Positions 37,508 to 45,399 of a stretch of 64,000 nt of DNA are shown here, one piece after another. The translations under genes and the position numbers were made by a program. Under the pieces are notes generated by a model that worked only from the letters and a program-made list of their open reading frames with translations, searched no databases and was not told the origin of the DNA. This DNA is from Roseobacter sp. SK209-2-6 (GTDB taxonomy: Bacteria > Pseudomonadota > Alphaproteobacteria > Rhodobacterales > Rhodobacteraceae): positions 1-64,000 of the forward strand of contig NZ_AAYC01000014.1 of assembly GCF_000169455.1 (NCBI RefSeq), in the 5' to 3' direction. Positions within the stretch are counted from its first letter, which is position 1. Each line of letters starts with the position of its first letter.

Positions 37508-37945
37508 ATGTCTATGGAACAACGTGTTAGCCTGATCACCCTTGGGGTGCCCAATCTGAATGAGGCCGCCAGCTTCTATGAGGCTTTGGGATGGAATCGT
37601 GTCGAGACGCCAGATGGAATTGTGGTTTTTGACCTCATCTCCCAGACTCTGGGCCTCTATCCGATTGAAAAACTTGCCGAAGACATGGGACTCCCCGTTG
37701 AAGCACTGGGAACCGGTGCAACGACCTTGAGCTACAACACGCGATCTGTTGAAGAAGCGCAGCAGGTTCTTGCTCTGGCCGAGGAAGCCGGTGCCGGGAT
37801 CCTCAAACATGTGGAAGAGGTTTTCTGGGGTGGCCACGTGGGCTACTTCCGGGCGCCTGATGGGCATATTTGGGAGGTGAGCTATAATCCGTTTTCTCCT
37901 TTGTCGGAGGAGGGGGCCTTCCAGTGGAATGGTTTCACGTCTTAG
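37508..37945 (+). CDS. VOC-family protein
   Basis: A protein of 145 residues with paired beta-alpha-beta-beta-beta modules of the vicinal oxygen chelate fold (SLITLGVPNLNEAASFYEALGW and FRAPDGHIWEVSYNP). Only part of the metal ligands (His/Glu) is evident, so it may be a binding or resistance protein rather than an enzyme. GGAG lies ten bases before the ATG. It follows the hydrolase gene by 85 bases. Confidence 0.8.
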   Translation: MSMEQRVSLITLGVPNLNEAASFYEALGWNRVETPDGIVVFDLISQTLGLYPIEKLAEDMGLPVEALGTGATTLSYNTRSVEEAQQVLALAEEAGAGILKHVEEVFWGGHVGYFRAPDGHIWEVSYNPFSPLSEEGAFQWNGFTS

Positions 37946-38071
37946 TAACTGGTTGCGGGGCGCAGCACTCGACGTTCGCTGGACCTTGAGGGAAATGGCA
38001 CCTAGCTGTAGTCGGAATAGTCGGCGGTTAGGCTAGAAAAAACGAACGGTTCCTTTTGAAACCGGCAATGC

Positions 38072-38836
38072 ATGAGGCAAGAGATGGATCAGTCGGGCAT
38101 TTGGAGCAGCGAACCGGTGGTTCTCTTGCCGAATATGATGTGTGATGCGCGGATCTTTGCGCCGCAGCTCCAGTTCTTGTCGCAACGCAGCCCGGTCTTG
38201 GTCGCACCTCTTTTTGGCGGGGACCGAATAGAGGATATCGCGGTACATCTGCTAACTATGTTGCCAACTCGGTTTGCCCTTGTAGGGCTTTCGGCAGGGG
38301 GCAGCGTTGCGCTTGAAATTCTGCGCCGCGCGCCAGAGCGTGTCAGCAGGATCTGCCTGATTTCTACAAACCCGCTTTCGGAAACGCCGGACCAAGCGGC
38401 TGAGCGTGAGCCTATGATTATCTCTGCCCGCACTGGACGGCTGGAGGATGCACTATTGCGAAACCTCCCTCCAGAAGCGCTTGCCCCTGGGCCACGTCGG
38501 CTGGAGGTCTTAAGCCTGATTCGGGATATGGGGCTCGATCTTGGAAGTGAGCTATTTGTGGATCTCAGCCGAGCGCTTCAGCGCCGCCGCGACCAGCAGG
38601 CCACGGCACGCCGCTGCAGGGTGCCGGCCCTGGTGTTGTGCGGTGAATATGATCCACTCATCCCGGCCAAGCGCCAGGAGTTTCTGGCGGGGCTGATGTC
38701 GCAGGCCAGTTTCCAGATCATCCCTGGCGCAGGGCATTTGCCAACGGTCGAACAGCCGGAGGCAGTAAATAGAGCGCTGCAATCCTGGCTCAAGACGCCA
38801 CTCAATCTGGCGAACTGGGCCAAAACGGAGGCCTAG
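38072..38836 (+). CDS. Alpha/beta hydrolase
   Basis: A protein of 254 residues. The nucleophile elbow GLSAGGS, the acid in GEYDPLIP and the His in GAGHLPTVE complete the triad. LPNMMCDARIFAPQ near the start is common in this subgroup. The substrate is unknown. An alternative ATG at 38084 is possible and neither start has a strong ribosome site. It converges with the DUF6151 gene across a hairpin. Confidence 0.8.
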   Translation: MRQEMDQSGIWSSEPVVLLPNMMCDARIFAPQLQFLSQRSPVLVAPLFGGDRIEDIAVHLLTMLPTRFALVGLSAGGSVALEILRRAPERVSRICLISTNPLSETPDQAAEREPMIISARTGRLEDALLRNLPPEALAPGPRRLEVLSLIRDMGLDLGSELFVDLSRALQRRRDQQATARRCRVPALVLCGEYDPLIPAKRQEFLAGLMSQASFQIIPGAGHLPTVEQPEAVNRALQSWLKTPLNLANWAKTEA

Positions 38837-38853
38837 CCGCTGCGATAGCGGCT
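38835..38853. terminator. Hairpin between convergent genes
   Basis: A perfect 7-bp stem AGCCGCT/AGCGGCT with a five-base loop overlaps the hydrolase stop and precedes the DUF6151 stop. T-runs are weak on both strands, so termination is likely but not certain. Confidence 0.4.
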
Positions 38854-38862
38854 TCCTAGGGT

Positions 38863-39435
38863 TTAGCTGTAGAGCGTTGCGCGCTCTTCCTTGCTCAGGA
38901 CCTTCGCTTCTGCCACCGGTTGACCAGTTGCGGCATCAAAAAAGGGCGTTTGCCGCCAGCGCCCCGAGAGACGGGCTGCGAGCATCCTGGAGAAAATGCC
39001 AAAGACCATGGGAAACATTCCCTGACTGCGTGGTGGCTTGCCCACCTGGGGAATGTTGGCCTGGGCCTTGATCTTGCCCAGTGAGGCCTTGTCGGCAAAG
39101 AGATCGCTGCGCAGTCCGGCAAAGGCGAGCTGCGGTTTGGCCAGAGTATTGGCAAAAGGCGTACCACAGCAGCCCGCATACCAGCGATGCAACCCCTTGG
39201 GGCTGAGCCGCAATAGACGCAGATGCTCAGCGCCTTTGGTGATTGTGATCCCGTCGGGCGCCAGTTGAAACAGATCAACCCCCTCTGAAGGGTCGGGCTG
39301 GCCATGATACAGCTCTGCTGCGCGACAGTCCGGGCAATGACAGAGCAACCGAAGCCCCGATTTTTGGGCCTCGGGGGCGATATGCCCGGCCAGTTCGCCG
39401 CAATTGCAGGAAAACTCTAGGCCTTGTTCAATCAT
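38863..39435 (-). CDS. GFA-like zinc protein, DUF6151 type
   Basis: A protein of 190 residues. Cys pairs CNCGE, CHCPDC and GCCGTPF form the zinc-binding pattern of the glutathione-dependent formaldehyde-activating (GFA) fold. The family version with this long C-terminus is of unknown role. It starts three bases after the phaZ stop, so both are translated from one mRNA. A link to polymer turnover is only suggested by that coupling. Confidence 0.78.
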   Translation of the reverse strand: MIEQGLEFSCNCGELAGHIAPEAQKSGLRLLCHCPDCRAAELYHGQPDPSEGVDLFQLAPDGITITKGAEHLRLLRLSPKGLHRWYAGCCGTPFANTLAKPQLAFAGLRSDLFADKASLGKIKAQANIPQVGKPPRSQGMFPMVFGIFSRMLAARLSGRWRQTPFFDAATGQPVAEAKVLSKEERATLYS

Positions 39436-39438
39436 GGA

Positions 39439-40725
39439 TCAGCCCTTGACCAATTTGGGTTTGGCGGATTTGGTAGCGGGTTTGCGCCGGGCCTTGCGGC
39501 TATTGGCATCCATGAAATCGATGACCAGTGGGCGAATGTTGTTGCGCCAGCTGCGCCCGGCAAAAATGCCGTAGTGGCCCGCACCAGGTTCTACGTGGCT
39601 TGCCTTTAAGCTTTCCGGCAACCCGGTGCAGAGATCAAGCGCCGCAATGCACTGACCTGGGGCTGAAATGTCATCATTGGCCCCTTCAACGGTTTTTACC
39701 GCTACATCAGTGATCGCGCCAATGTCGACCTTGTGGCCAGCAACGATAAACTCATTTCGCGCAATCTCACGCGATTTGAAGACACGTTCAACGGTAGAGA
39801 GATAGAACTCGGCCGTCATATCCATTACCGCGAGGTATTCGTCATAAAACCGGTTATGGGCATCATGATCGGATGCTTCGCCACGGCTGACGCGCTGGAT
39901 CTGATCGATGAAGGCCTTTGAATGACGTTCGGCATTCATCGACATGAAGGAGGAGAGCTGCAGCAGACCGGGATAGACCTTGCGGCCTACGCCTTTGTAT
40001 TTGAAACCAACGCGCTGGATCATGGTTTCTTCCAGCTGGCCCATGGTGACGCGGCGACCAAAATCGGTAACTTCGGTAGGGGTTGCATCCGGATCAACAG
40101 GCCCACCGATCAGCGTCAAGGAGGAGGGTTGCGCCTTTGGGTCCTGCTCTGCCAGATAGGCGGTGGCGGCTAGGGTCAGGGGGGCAGGTTGACAGACCGC
40201 AACAACATGGGTGTCGGGGCCAAGCTCACGCATGAAATCAACCAGATAAAGCGTATAATCCTCGATGTCGAACTTGCCCTCGGACACCGGGATGTCGCGG
40301 GCATTGTGCCAATCGGTGATATAGACTTCGCAGTTCACCAGCAGGCTTTTGACTGTGGACCGTAGCAGGGTCGCGTAGTGCCCAGACATTGGCGCCACTA
40401 GCAGAACCTTGCGGGGCTGCTCTTCGCGACCGGCGACATGGAAATGGATCAAATCGCCAAAGGCGCGTTCCTGCACCGTGCGGATCTCAACCAGATGGTC
40501 CTTGCCATCTTCGCAAGTGAAGGTGCGGATACCCCAGTCAGGCTTAACCACCATGCGCTGAAAGGTGCGTTCGGTTACCTCTCCCCAGGCGGCCATCCAG
40601 CTGAGAGCGGGGTTTGGAATCGCAGCGAGACTAGGGTAGGAGGCCATGGATAATGCGCTGGCGCCCAGCCATTGGTTCATGTTCCGGGCGGTTTCCATTA
40701 GGTCGTATGACAACATGTAGCGCAT
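39439..40725 (-). CDS. phaZ: Intracellular poly(3-hydroxyalkanoate) depolymerase
   Basis: PhaZ cleaves native PHA granules inside the cell. The protein of 428 residues matches the Cupriavidus PhaZ1 type. The nucleophile is Cys178 in VAVCQPAPL rather than a lipase Ser, as in that family. DWHNARDIP and GAGHYGIFAGRSWR (catalytic His) are present. No signal peptide is seen. It is divergent from phaC; the 141-base gap contains a PhaR-type site, so the depolymerase and synthase may share control. Confidence 0.92.
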   Translation of the reverse strand: MRYMLSYDLMETARNMNQWLGASALSMASYPSLAAIPNPALSWMAAWGEVTERTFQRMVVKPDWGIRTFTCEDGKDHLVEIRTVQERAFGDLIHFHVAGREEQPRKVLLVAPMSGHYATLLRSTVKSLLVNCEVYITDWHNARDIPVSEGKFDIEDYTLYLVDFMRELGPDTHVVAVCQPAPLTLAATAYLAEQDPKAQPSSLTLIGGPVDPDATPTEVTDFGRRVTMGQLEETMIQRVGFKYKGVGRKVYPGLLQLSSFMSMNAERHSKAFIDQIQRVSRGEASDHDAHNRFYDEYLAVMDMTAEFYLSTVERVFKSREIARNEFIVAGHKVDIGAITDVAVKTVEGANDDISAPGQCIAALDLCTGLPESLKASHVEPGAGHYGIFAGRSWRNNIRPLVIDFMDANSRKARRKPATKSAKPKLVKG

Positions 40726-40831
40726 TTAGTTCTCCTTTGGCTGCTCGTCCAATTTCCCTCATGGCGGGACGGAATTCTTGCTAGGTCTCGGACCTTTCGT
40801 CGCTTTGGCTTAACATGGGTAAGGCAGTATT

Positions 40832-40842
40832 CTGCACAGCAG
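40832..40842. promoter_or_regulatory. PhaR operator between phaZ and phaC
   Basis: CTGCACAGCAG is a perfect CTGC-N3-GCAG palindrome, the binding site reported for PhaR of Paracoccus and Rhodobacter. It lies 25 bases before the phaC start and could repress the synthase and possibly the divergent depolymerase. Confidence 0.72.
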
Positions 40843-40866
40843 AAAGAGTATGAGGGATTCCTTAAG

Positions 40867-42672
40867 ATGACAACAAGTGACATATTAGAGCCGGGCATTT
40901 CTCCGGAGCGCATTGAAAAACTTAAGGAAAATATGGAGCGCGTTGACCATCTTTCGAAGAGACTGGTAGAGGTCATGGCCAATCGCAAAGGTCATCACCC
41001 CGGATTGGATGGTCCGAATCAAGAGCTTTTTGCGCGTGCAGCAACGTCCTATTGGGCGGCAATGATGCAAAATCCTGCCAAATTGATGGAGCAACAGGTT
41101 GAGTTCTGGGGAAAATCCGTTCTGAATTTTGCCGAAGCACAGCAAAAAATGGCAACTCAAGAGGATGATGGCGCGCCTGTAGGCAAGCCCAGCGACCGCC
41201 GCTTTGCCAACCCTCTGTGGGAGAAAAATCCCTATTTCAACTACGTGAAACAGCAATATCTCACCAATGCAGAAACCATCCGCGCCGCGGTGGAGGAAGT
41301 GGAAGATCTGGATGCCATTGACCGCCGGCGTTTGAGCCATTTCTCGGACCAGATCATCAACATGATGGCCCCGACAAATTTTCTGCCGACCAACCCGGAT
41401 GCTCTGGAAAAAGCTTTGGAGACAGAAGGCCAGTCATTGATTGATGGGTTGGAGAATCTGGTTGCGGATCTGCAGGCCAATGACGGCGAATTGGTTGTCC
41501 GCCTGGCGGATGAAAGCGCATTTGAAATTGGCGGGAACATCGCCACTACACCAGGTGAGGTGGTCTACCGCAACCGGATGATGGAGCTGATCCAATATCA
41601 CCCCACCACCGAAACCGTGCATGAGACCCCGATTGTTCTCTTCCCGCCCTGGATCAACAAATTCTATATCCTCGACCTCAAGGAGCAGAACAGCTTGATC
41701 AAATGGGTGACAGAGCAGGGCTACACTCTCTTTGTGGTGTCCTGGATCAACCCGAATAGCGACTATGCTGATACCAGCATGGAAGACTATATCGAGGAGG
41801 GTTTCCTGACAGCGATCGAGAAAGCCAAATCGATCTGCAAGGTGAAACAGGTCAATGCGATTGGCTATTGCATTGCTGGAACCACGCTCAGCCTGACCCT
41901 GGCGTTGATGAAAAAGCGTGGCGATAAATCGGTGAAATCCGCCACGCTCTTTACGGCGCTGACCGATTTCTCTGATCAGGGGGATTTCACGCCTTTCCTG
42001 CAGAATGACTTTGTGGACGCCATTATCGAAGAAATCGGCGAGGACGGCATCCTGCCCTCTTACATTATGGCGCGGACCTTTTCTTTCCTGCGGGCCAATG
42101 ACCTGATCTATGGCCCTGCCATCCGCAGTTATATGATGGGAGAGACGCCGCCGGCCTTCGATCTGCTCTATTGGAATGGGGACGGGGCCAATCTGCCAGG
42201 CAAAATGGCAGAGCAATATCTGCGGGGCTTGTGTCAAGGCAATCAGTTTGCCGATGGCGGGTTTGAGCTCTTTGGTGAGACGCTAAAGCTCAAGGATGTG
42301 GATATTCCGCTGATGGCGATCACCTGCGAGACGGACCATATCGCGCGCTGGAAGGATTGCTATCGCGGTGTTCAGCAGATGGGCGGTCGCAGCAAGACCT
42401 TTATAGTCTCTCAATCGGGCCATATCGCCGGTATCGTCAATCCGCCCAGCCGCAATAAATATGGCCACTATACCAATACGGATCTGAAGTCGGATGCGGA
42501 GGGCTGGATGGCAGGGGCAAGCTTCCATGAGGGGTCATGGTGGCCGCGCTGGGAGGCATGGCTCAAGAAGCGCTCTGGTAAGCAGGTTGCGGCGCGAAAG
42601 CCAGGAGATTCGAAGCACCCAAGCCTGGAACCGGCACCAGGAAGCTATGTGAAGCTGCGGGCAAGGGGTTGA
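40867..42672 (+). CDS. phaC: Class I polyhydroxyalkanoate synthase
   Basis: PhaC polymerises (R)-3-hydroxyacyl-CoA. The protein of 601 residues has the class I length. The lipase-like box GYCIAGTT places the catalytic Cys at 335; the acid is in CETDHIARWKD and the His in SQSGHIAGIVNPP. The N-terminal 180 residues are the dimerisation and granule region. phaP follows on the same strand, 132 bases downstream, behind its own operator pair. There is no phaAB in the window. Confidence 0.95.
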   Translation: MTTSDILEPGISPERIEKLKENMERVDHLSKRLVEVMANRKGHHPGLDGPNQELFARAATSYWAAMMQNPAKLMEQQVEFWGKSVLNFAEAQQKMATQEDDGAPVGKPSDRRFANPLWEKNPYFNYVKQQYLTNAETIRAAVEEVEDLDAIDRRRLSHFSDQIINMMAPTNFLPTNPDALEKALETEGQSLIDGLENLVADLQANDGELVVRLADESAFEIGGNIATTPGEVVYRNRMMELIQYHPTTETVHETPIVLFPPWINKFYILDLKEQNSLIKWVTEQGYTLFVVSWINPNSDYADTSMEDYIEEGFLTAIEKAKSICKVKQVNAIGYCIAGTTLSLTLALMKKRGDKSVKSATLFTALTDFSDQGDFTPFLQNDFVDAIIEEIGEDGILPSYIMARTFSFLRANDLIYGPAIRSYMMGETPPAFDLLYWNGDGANLPGKMAEQYLRGLCQGNQFADGGFELFGETLKLKDVDIPLMAITCETDHIARWKDCYRGVQQMGGRSKTFIVSQSGHIAGIVNPPSRNKYGHYTNTDLKSDAEGWMAGASFHEGSWWPRWEAWLKKRSGKQVAARKPGDSKHPSLEPAPGSYVKLRARG

Positions 42673-42696
42673 TTTCAGACATTTTACGGAACTTTT

Positions 42697-42737
42697 CTGC
42701 ATTGCAGCAAAAAAAATCTTGAAATGCTGCGGTGCAG
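42697..42737. promoter_or_regulatory. Double PhaR operator of phaP
   Basis: Two perfect CTGC-N3-GCAG palindromes, CTGCATTGCAG (42697-42707) and CTGCGGTGCAG (42727-42737), lie 30 bases apart, about three helical turns, upstream of the phasin gene. The spacing allows two PhaR dimers on one face of the DNA. Matching the known consensus twice in 41 bases is very unlikely by chance. Confidence 0.78.
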
Positions 42738-42803
42738 AATGCATATTCTCCTCATGCTAGAGAGGCGGGGTGGTCCCGACGCGGCATAAGAGGAACCAGT
42801 AAG

Positions 42804-43247
42804 ATGGCTAAGACCCAAGATTTTACCGCACTGATGAAAGATTTCATGGGTGCTTTTCCTGTGGACACTTCCGCGATGGAAACTGCGTTCAAAAACACCG
42901 CCGAGCTGAATGAAAAGCTGAGCGCTGTTGTTCTGGGCGCTGCTGAGCAGTCTTCGGAAATCTCCACCAAATGGACCAAAGACGCGCTGACCAAAATGAG
43001 CGAAGTCTCCAAGGCGAAAACCGAGCCGGCTGATTACGCCAAAGCGGCGACCGATTTTGCCAGCACCTCTGCCGAAGTTGCAGCCGAAAACATGGCCGCC
43101 TTTGCCGAAGTTGCTAAGAAGGTTCAGATGGACACCGTCGAACTGCTGATGGCCGCCGGTAAGGACATGGGCGAAGAAGCAAGCGCCGCAGTAAAAAAGG
43201 CCACTAACGAAGTGACCACCGCTGCCAAGAAAGCGGCTGCGAAGTAA
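42804..43247 (+). CDS. phaP: Phasin (PHA granule-associated protein)
   Basis: Phasins coat PHA granules and control their size and number. The protein of 147 residues is alanine- and lysine-rich and nearly all amphipathic helix, with no Cys. FAEVAKKVQMDTVELLMAAGKD is a phasin-like helix and the C-terminus is a lysine/alanine tail (AAKKAAAK). GAGGAA precedes ATG 42804; the longer open frame covers the operators. It is followed by a strong terminator. Confidence 0.9.
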   Translation: MAKTQDFTALMKDFMGAFPVDTSAMETAFKNTAELNEKLSAVVLGAAEQSSEISTKWTKDALTKMSEVSKAKTEPADYAKAATDFASTSAEVAAENMAAFAEVAKKVQMDTVELLMAAGKDMGEEASAAVKKATNEVTTAAKKAAAK

Positions 43248-43313
43248 GCGGATTAAACACATTGGTGGCGATGGGGTCTCTCCTCCCTGACTGTCCCGTC
43301 GCCCCGGTGTTTC

Positions 43314-43347
43314 AAAGGACAAGCCTCCTCAGGCCTGTCCTTTTTTT
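43314..43347 (+). terminator. Intrinsic terminator of phaP
   Basis: A long stem (AAAGGACA against TGTCCTTT, extended by GCCT/AGGC) is followed by seven T on the plus strand, 66 bases after the phaP stop. Confidence 0.87.
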
Positions 43348-43395
43348 CGTTTGGAGCCCTCGTTTTCTTGGCAGCGACCGGTCTTAGAGGACGGG

Positions 43396-44268
43396 TCAGA
43401 ATTCTGCCTGCTCAAAGCGGTGATACTGCGGCTGCCATCCGCATTCTGCTTTGATCTTCTCGGCACTCATCTGTTGATCCAGGGTCGGTCCCTCTGCCCA
43501 AGCGCCATATTTGAACATGACATGCTTGCGGCTGCGCAAGAGGTAACTACCGTCGTGGTTCTTTCGGCGACTGATCTCTGCCACTATCTGTTTCAGGGGG
43601 ACACCGATCTCAGCGGCCACATTGAATTCACCGCAAAGATCCGGCGCCTCGAGGAGCAATCGATAGGCTCGGGCGAGATCCTGGCGATGCACCAGAGGCC
43701 AGCGCGTTTTCAAACTCCCCCAGACTTCGATAGGGGCGTCGCCACAGGCCGCTTCTACATAGCGCGAGAATGCCCCGCCGCCGTCTTCGTGGTAAACCAT
43801 CGCAGGGTGAAGAACTGTGCAAGAGATATTGGAGGCTTTCTGGAGTGCCTGGGCGCTTTCTTGCATCCAGGCAAAGGCGCTGATTGGGCGCTTTGGCATC
43901 GTTTCAGTCGCAACCCGGCTATGTGTCTCTCCATATAGCCAGCAGCCCCCTGTATAGATCAGCCGCAAAGGTGTGCTTCGCGCGCTTGCGGCGCTGATGA
44001 GTGCCTGCATCGCTGCGGCATCCACTTTGCCCATATCGCCGGAGAAATCGGTCGCAAGTTGTATGACCGCATCCTGTGCTGCGGCAACTTTACTCCACCT
44101 CTCTGGATGGCGTAGATCGCCGAAGATCGGCCGGGCGCCAAAGCTGTTCAGTTTTTTGGCAGAGGCGGCGGAGCGGCAAAGACCTAGAACCTCGTGCCCC
44201 TGTTTGACCAACTCCTGTGTCACGGCGCTGCCGATAGAGCCTGTGCCGCCAAGGATCATGACTTTCAT
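43396..44268 (-). CDS. NAD(P)-binding epimerase/dehydratase-like protein
   Basis: An extended short-chain dehydrogenase of 290 residues. The nucleotide loop is GGTGSIG (7-13). The usual YxxxK catalytic pair is not obvious: the region reads GGCWLYGET, then AFAWMQESAQALQ, so a dehydrogenase activity is doubtful. Such atypical members often act as NAD-binding regulators or reductases. It is inserted in the pha island on the opposite strand; a functional link is not evident. GGAG precedes the ATG. Confidence 0.78.
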   Translation of the reverse strand: MKVMILGGTGSIGSAVTQELVKQGHEVLGLCRSAASAKKLNSFGARPIFGDLRHPERWSKVAAAQDAVIQLATDFSGDMGKVDAAAMQALISAASARSTPLRLIYTGGCWLYGETHSRVATETMPKRPISAFAWMQESAQALQKASNISCTVLHPAMVYHEDGGGAFSRYVEAACGDAPIEVWGSLKTRWPLVHRQDLARAYRLLLEAPDLCGEFNVAAEIGVPLKQIVAEISRRKNHDGSYLLRSRKHVMFKYGAWAEGPTLDQQMSAEKIKAECGWQPQYHRFEQAEF

Positions 44269-44396
44269 CCTGCTTCTCCATCTTGTTGCAGGATCCGGTG
44301 ATAAAAGCTGAAGTTGGGTTTAGGTCAAGGTGTTTTGCAAAAATTTCCCAACGTAGGTTGCAGGCTTTCTTTTTCTTCTGCGCTCGCATAGGGTTT

Positions 44397-44407
44397 CTGC
44401 AATGCAT
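44397..44407. promoter_or_regulatory. Near-match PhaR site before phaR
   Basis: CTGCAATGCAT matches CTGC-N3-GCAG at ten of eleven positions and lies 22 bases before the phaR start. It is the expected place for autorepression, as known for PhaR in relatives. Confidence 0.5.
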
Positions 44408-44428
44408 CATGCCCGGGGGAGGGAAGAC

Positions 44429-44992
44429 ATGGCGGAACAGGAAAAAGCCCTGTTGATCAAGCGTTACGCCAGTCGGCGGCTCTATAATACAGAGACCAGC
44501 GACTACGTCACGCTAGAGGATATCGCGGGGTTTATCCGGGAGGGGCGCGAGGTTCAGATCGTTGATCTGAAGTCAGGCGACGACCTGACGCGGCAATATC
44601 TTCTGCAGATCATCGCGGAGCATGAAAGCCGTGGTGAGAATGTGCTGCCGGTCAATGTTCTGAATGATCTGGTGCGCAGCTACACCATGCCAGGTGGTGG
44701 TGTTATGCCGCAATTCCTGCAGGCCTCCTTTGACATGCTGCGTGAAAGCCAATCGCAGATGGTTGAAAACATGTCTGCCATGAACCCATTGGCGCAGATG
44801 CCTGGGTTTGAGGCCATGAAAGCACAACAGGAAGCATTCCTGAAGGCAATGACGGGTGGCCTATCCAGCGGCTGGAGCGGTACTGGCGCAGCTGCCGAAG
44901 AACCGGCGCAGAAATCTGATGATGGCGAAGACCTGGACGCGATCAAGCAGCAGTTGGCCGATCTGCAAGAGAAGCTTTCCAAGTTGAAGTAA
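44429..44992 (+). CDS. phaR: PHA synthesis repressor PhaR
   Basis: PhaR binds CTGC-rich operators and nascent PHA, and derepresses phasin when granules form. The protein of 187 residues has the N-terminal DNA-binding block LIKRYASRRLYNTETSDYVT and the PHA-accumulation-regulator region VVDLKSGDDLTRQYLLQII-like, both in family position. The Met-rich middle (QMPGFEAMKAQQEA) and a C-terminal coiled coil follow. GGAGGGAAG precedes ATG 44429. Four candidate operators in the window lie before phaC/phaZ, phaP and phaR itself. Confidence 0.95.
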   Translation: MAEQEKALLIKRYASRRLYNTETSDYVTLEDIAGFIREGREVQIVDLKSGDDLTRQYLLQIIAEHESRGENVLPVNVLNDLVRSYTMPGGGVMPQFLQASFDMLRESQSQMVENMSAMNPLAQMPGFEAMKAQQEAFLKAMTGGLSSGWSGTGAAAEEPAQKSDDGEDLDAIKQQLADLQEKLSKLK

Positions 44993-45399
44993 ACCGGGCC
45001 TTGTGCTCCGCTGTTCAGCGCTTGGACCTTCTTGCCGCGCATTGTCCTGGGTGGCTTGGTGTCTTTGCTCGCTGCCTCACCATCTGTGCCTGGTCCTGGC
45101 GCCAAGTTAGGTGGTGAATTGGCCCGGTGATGCGTGCTTCAAAGCAAACCGATCTGCTTGCGAAAGCACGGGTTAAACCCCAGTGCTGAGCAACGCCGGG
45201 TGAGTGGTCTCTGATCTTTTGGATGCTTGATCTACTAGGGCGGGGGATCTCCCGCCCAGATCACAACCTCCAAAGGAGGGTGTTCTCCGGTTGGGCCCGG
45301 CGCCGCGCGAATGCGCGGCGCGGTCGGTCTCACAAGGATAGGGGAGCAAAGGCTCAAAAGAAGCGAGGCCAAATTGCTCTGGCCGCGCTTTGTCAAATC
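44993..45399. other. Convergent spacer with a run of perfect hairpins
   Basis: No gene is supported. Three adjacent perfect stem-loops occupy 45228-45321. The first (45228-45263) has TGATCT/AGATCA outside and GGGCGGG/CCCGCCC inside. The second (45267-45279) is CCTCC-AAA-GGAGG. The third (45300-45321) is a nine-base GC-only stem with a GAAT loop. Such order suggests a folded RNA or processed 3' end rather than a single terminator, since no T-run follows. It could be a small RNA; I know no family match. The open frame crossing it (45223-45423) is not credible as protein. Confidence 0.4.
45363..45388 (-). terminator. Terminator of the DegT aminotransferase gene
   Basis: The stem GCG(A)GGCCA/TGGCC(G)CGC closes an eight-base loop and is followed on the minus strand by TTCTTTTG, 12 bases after the stop. 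Confidence 0.6.

Noticed and set aside
44680-45105. Minus-strand frame overlapping phaR
   Set aside because: Overlaps the conserved end of PhaR and has no support of its own.
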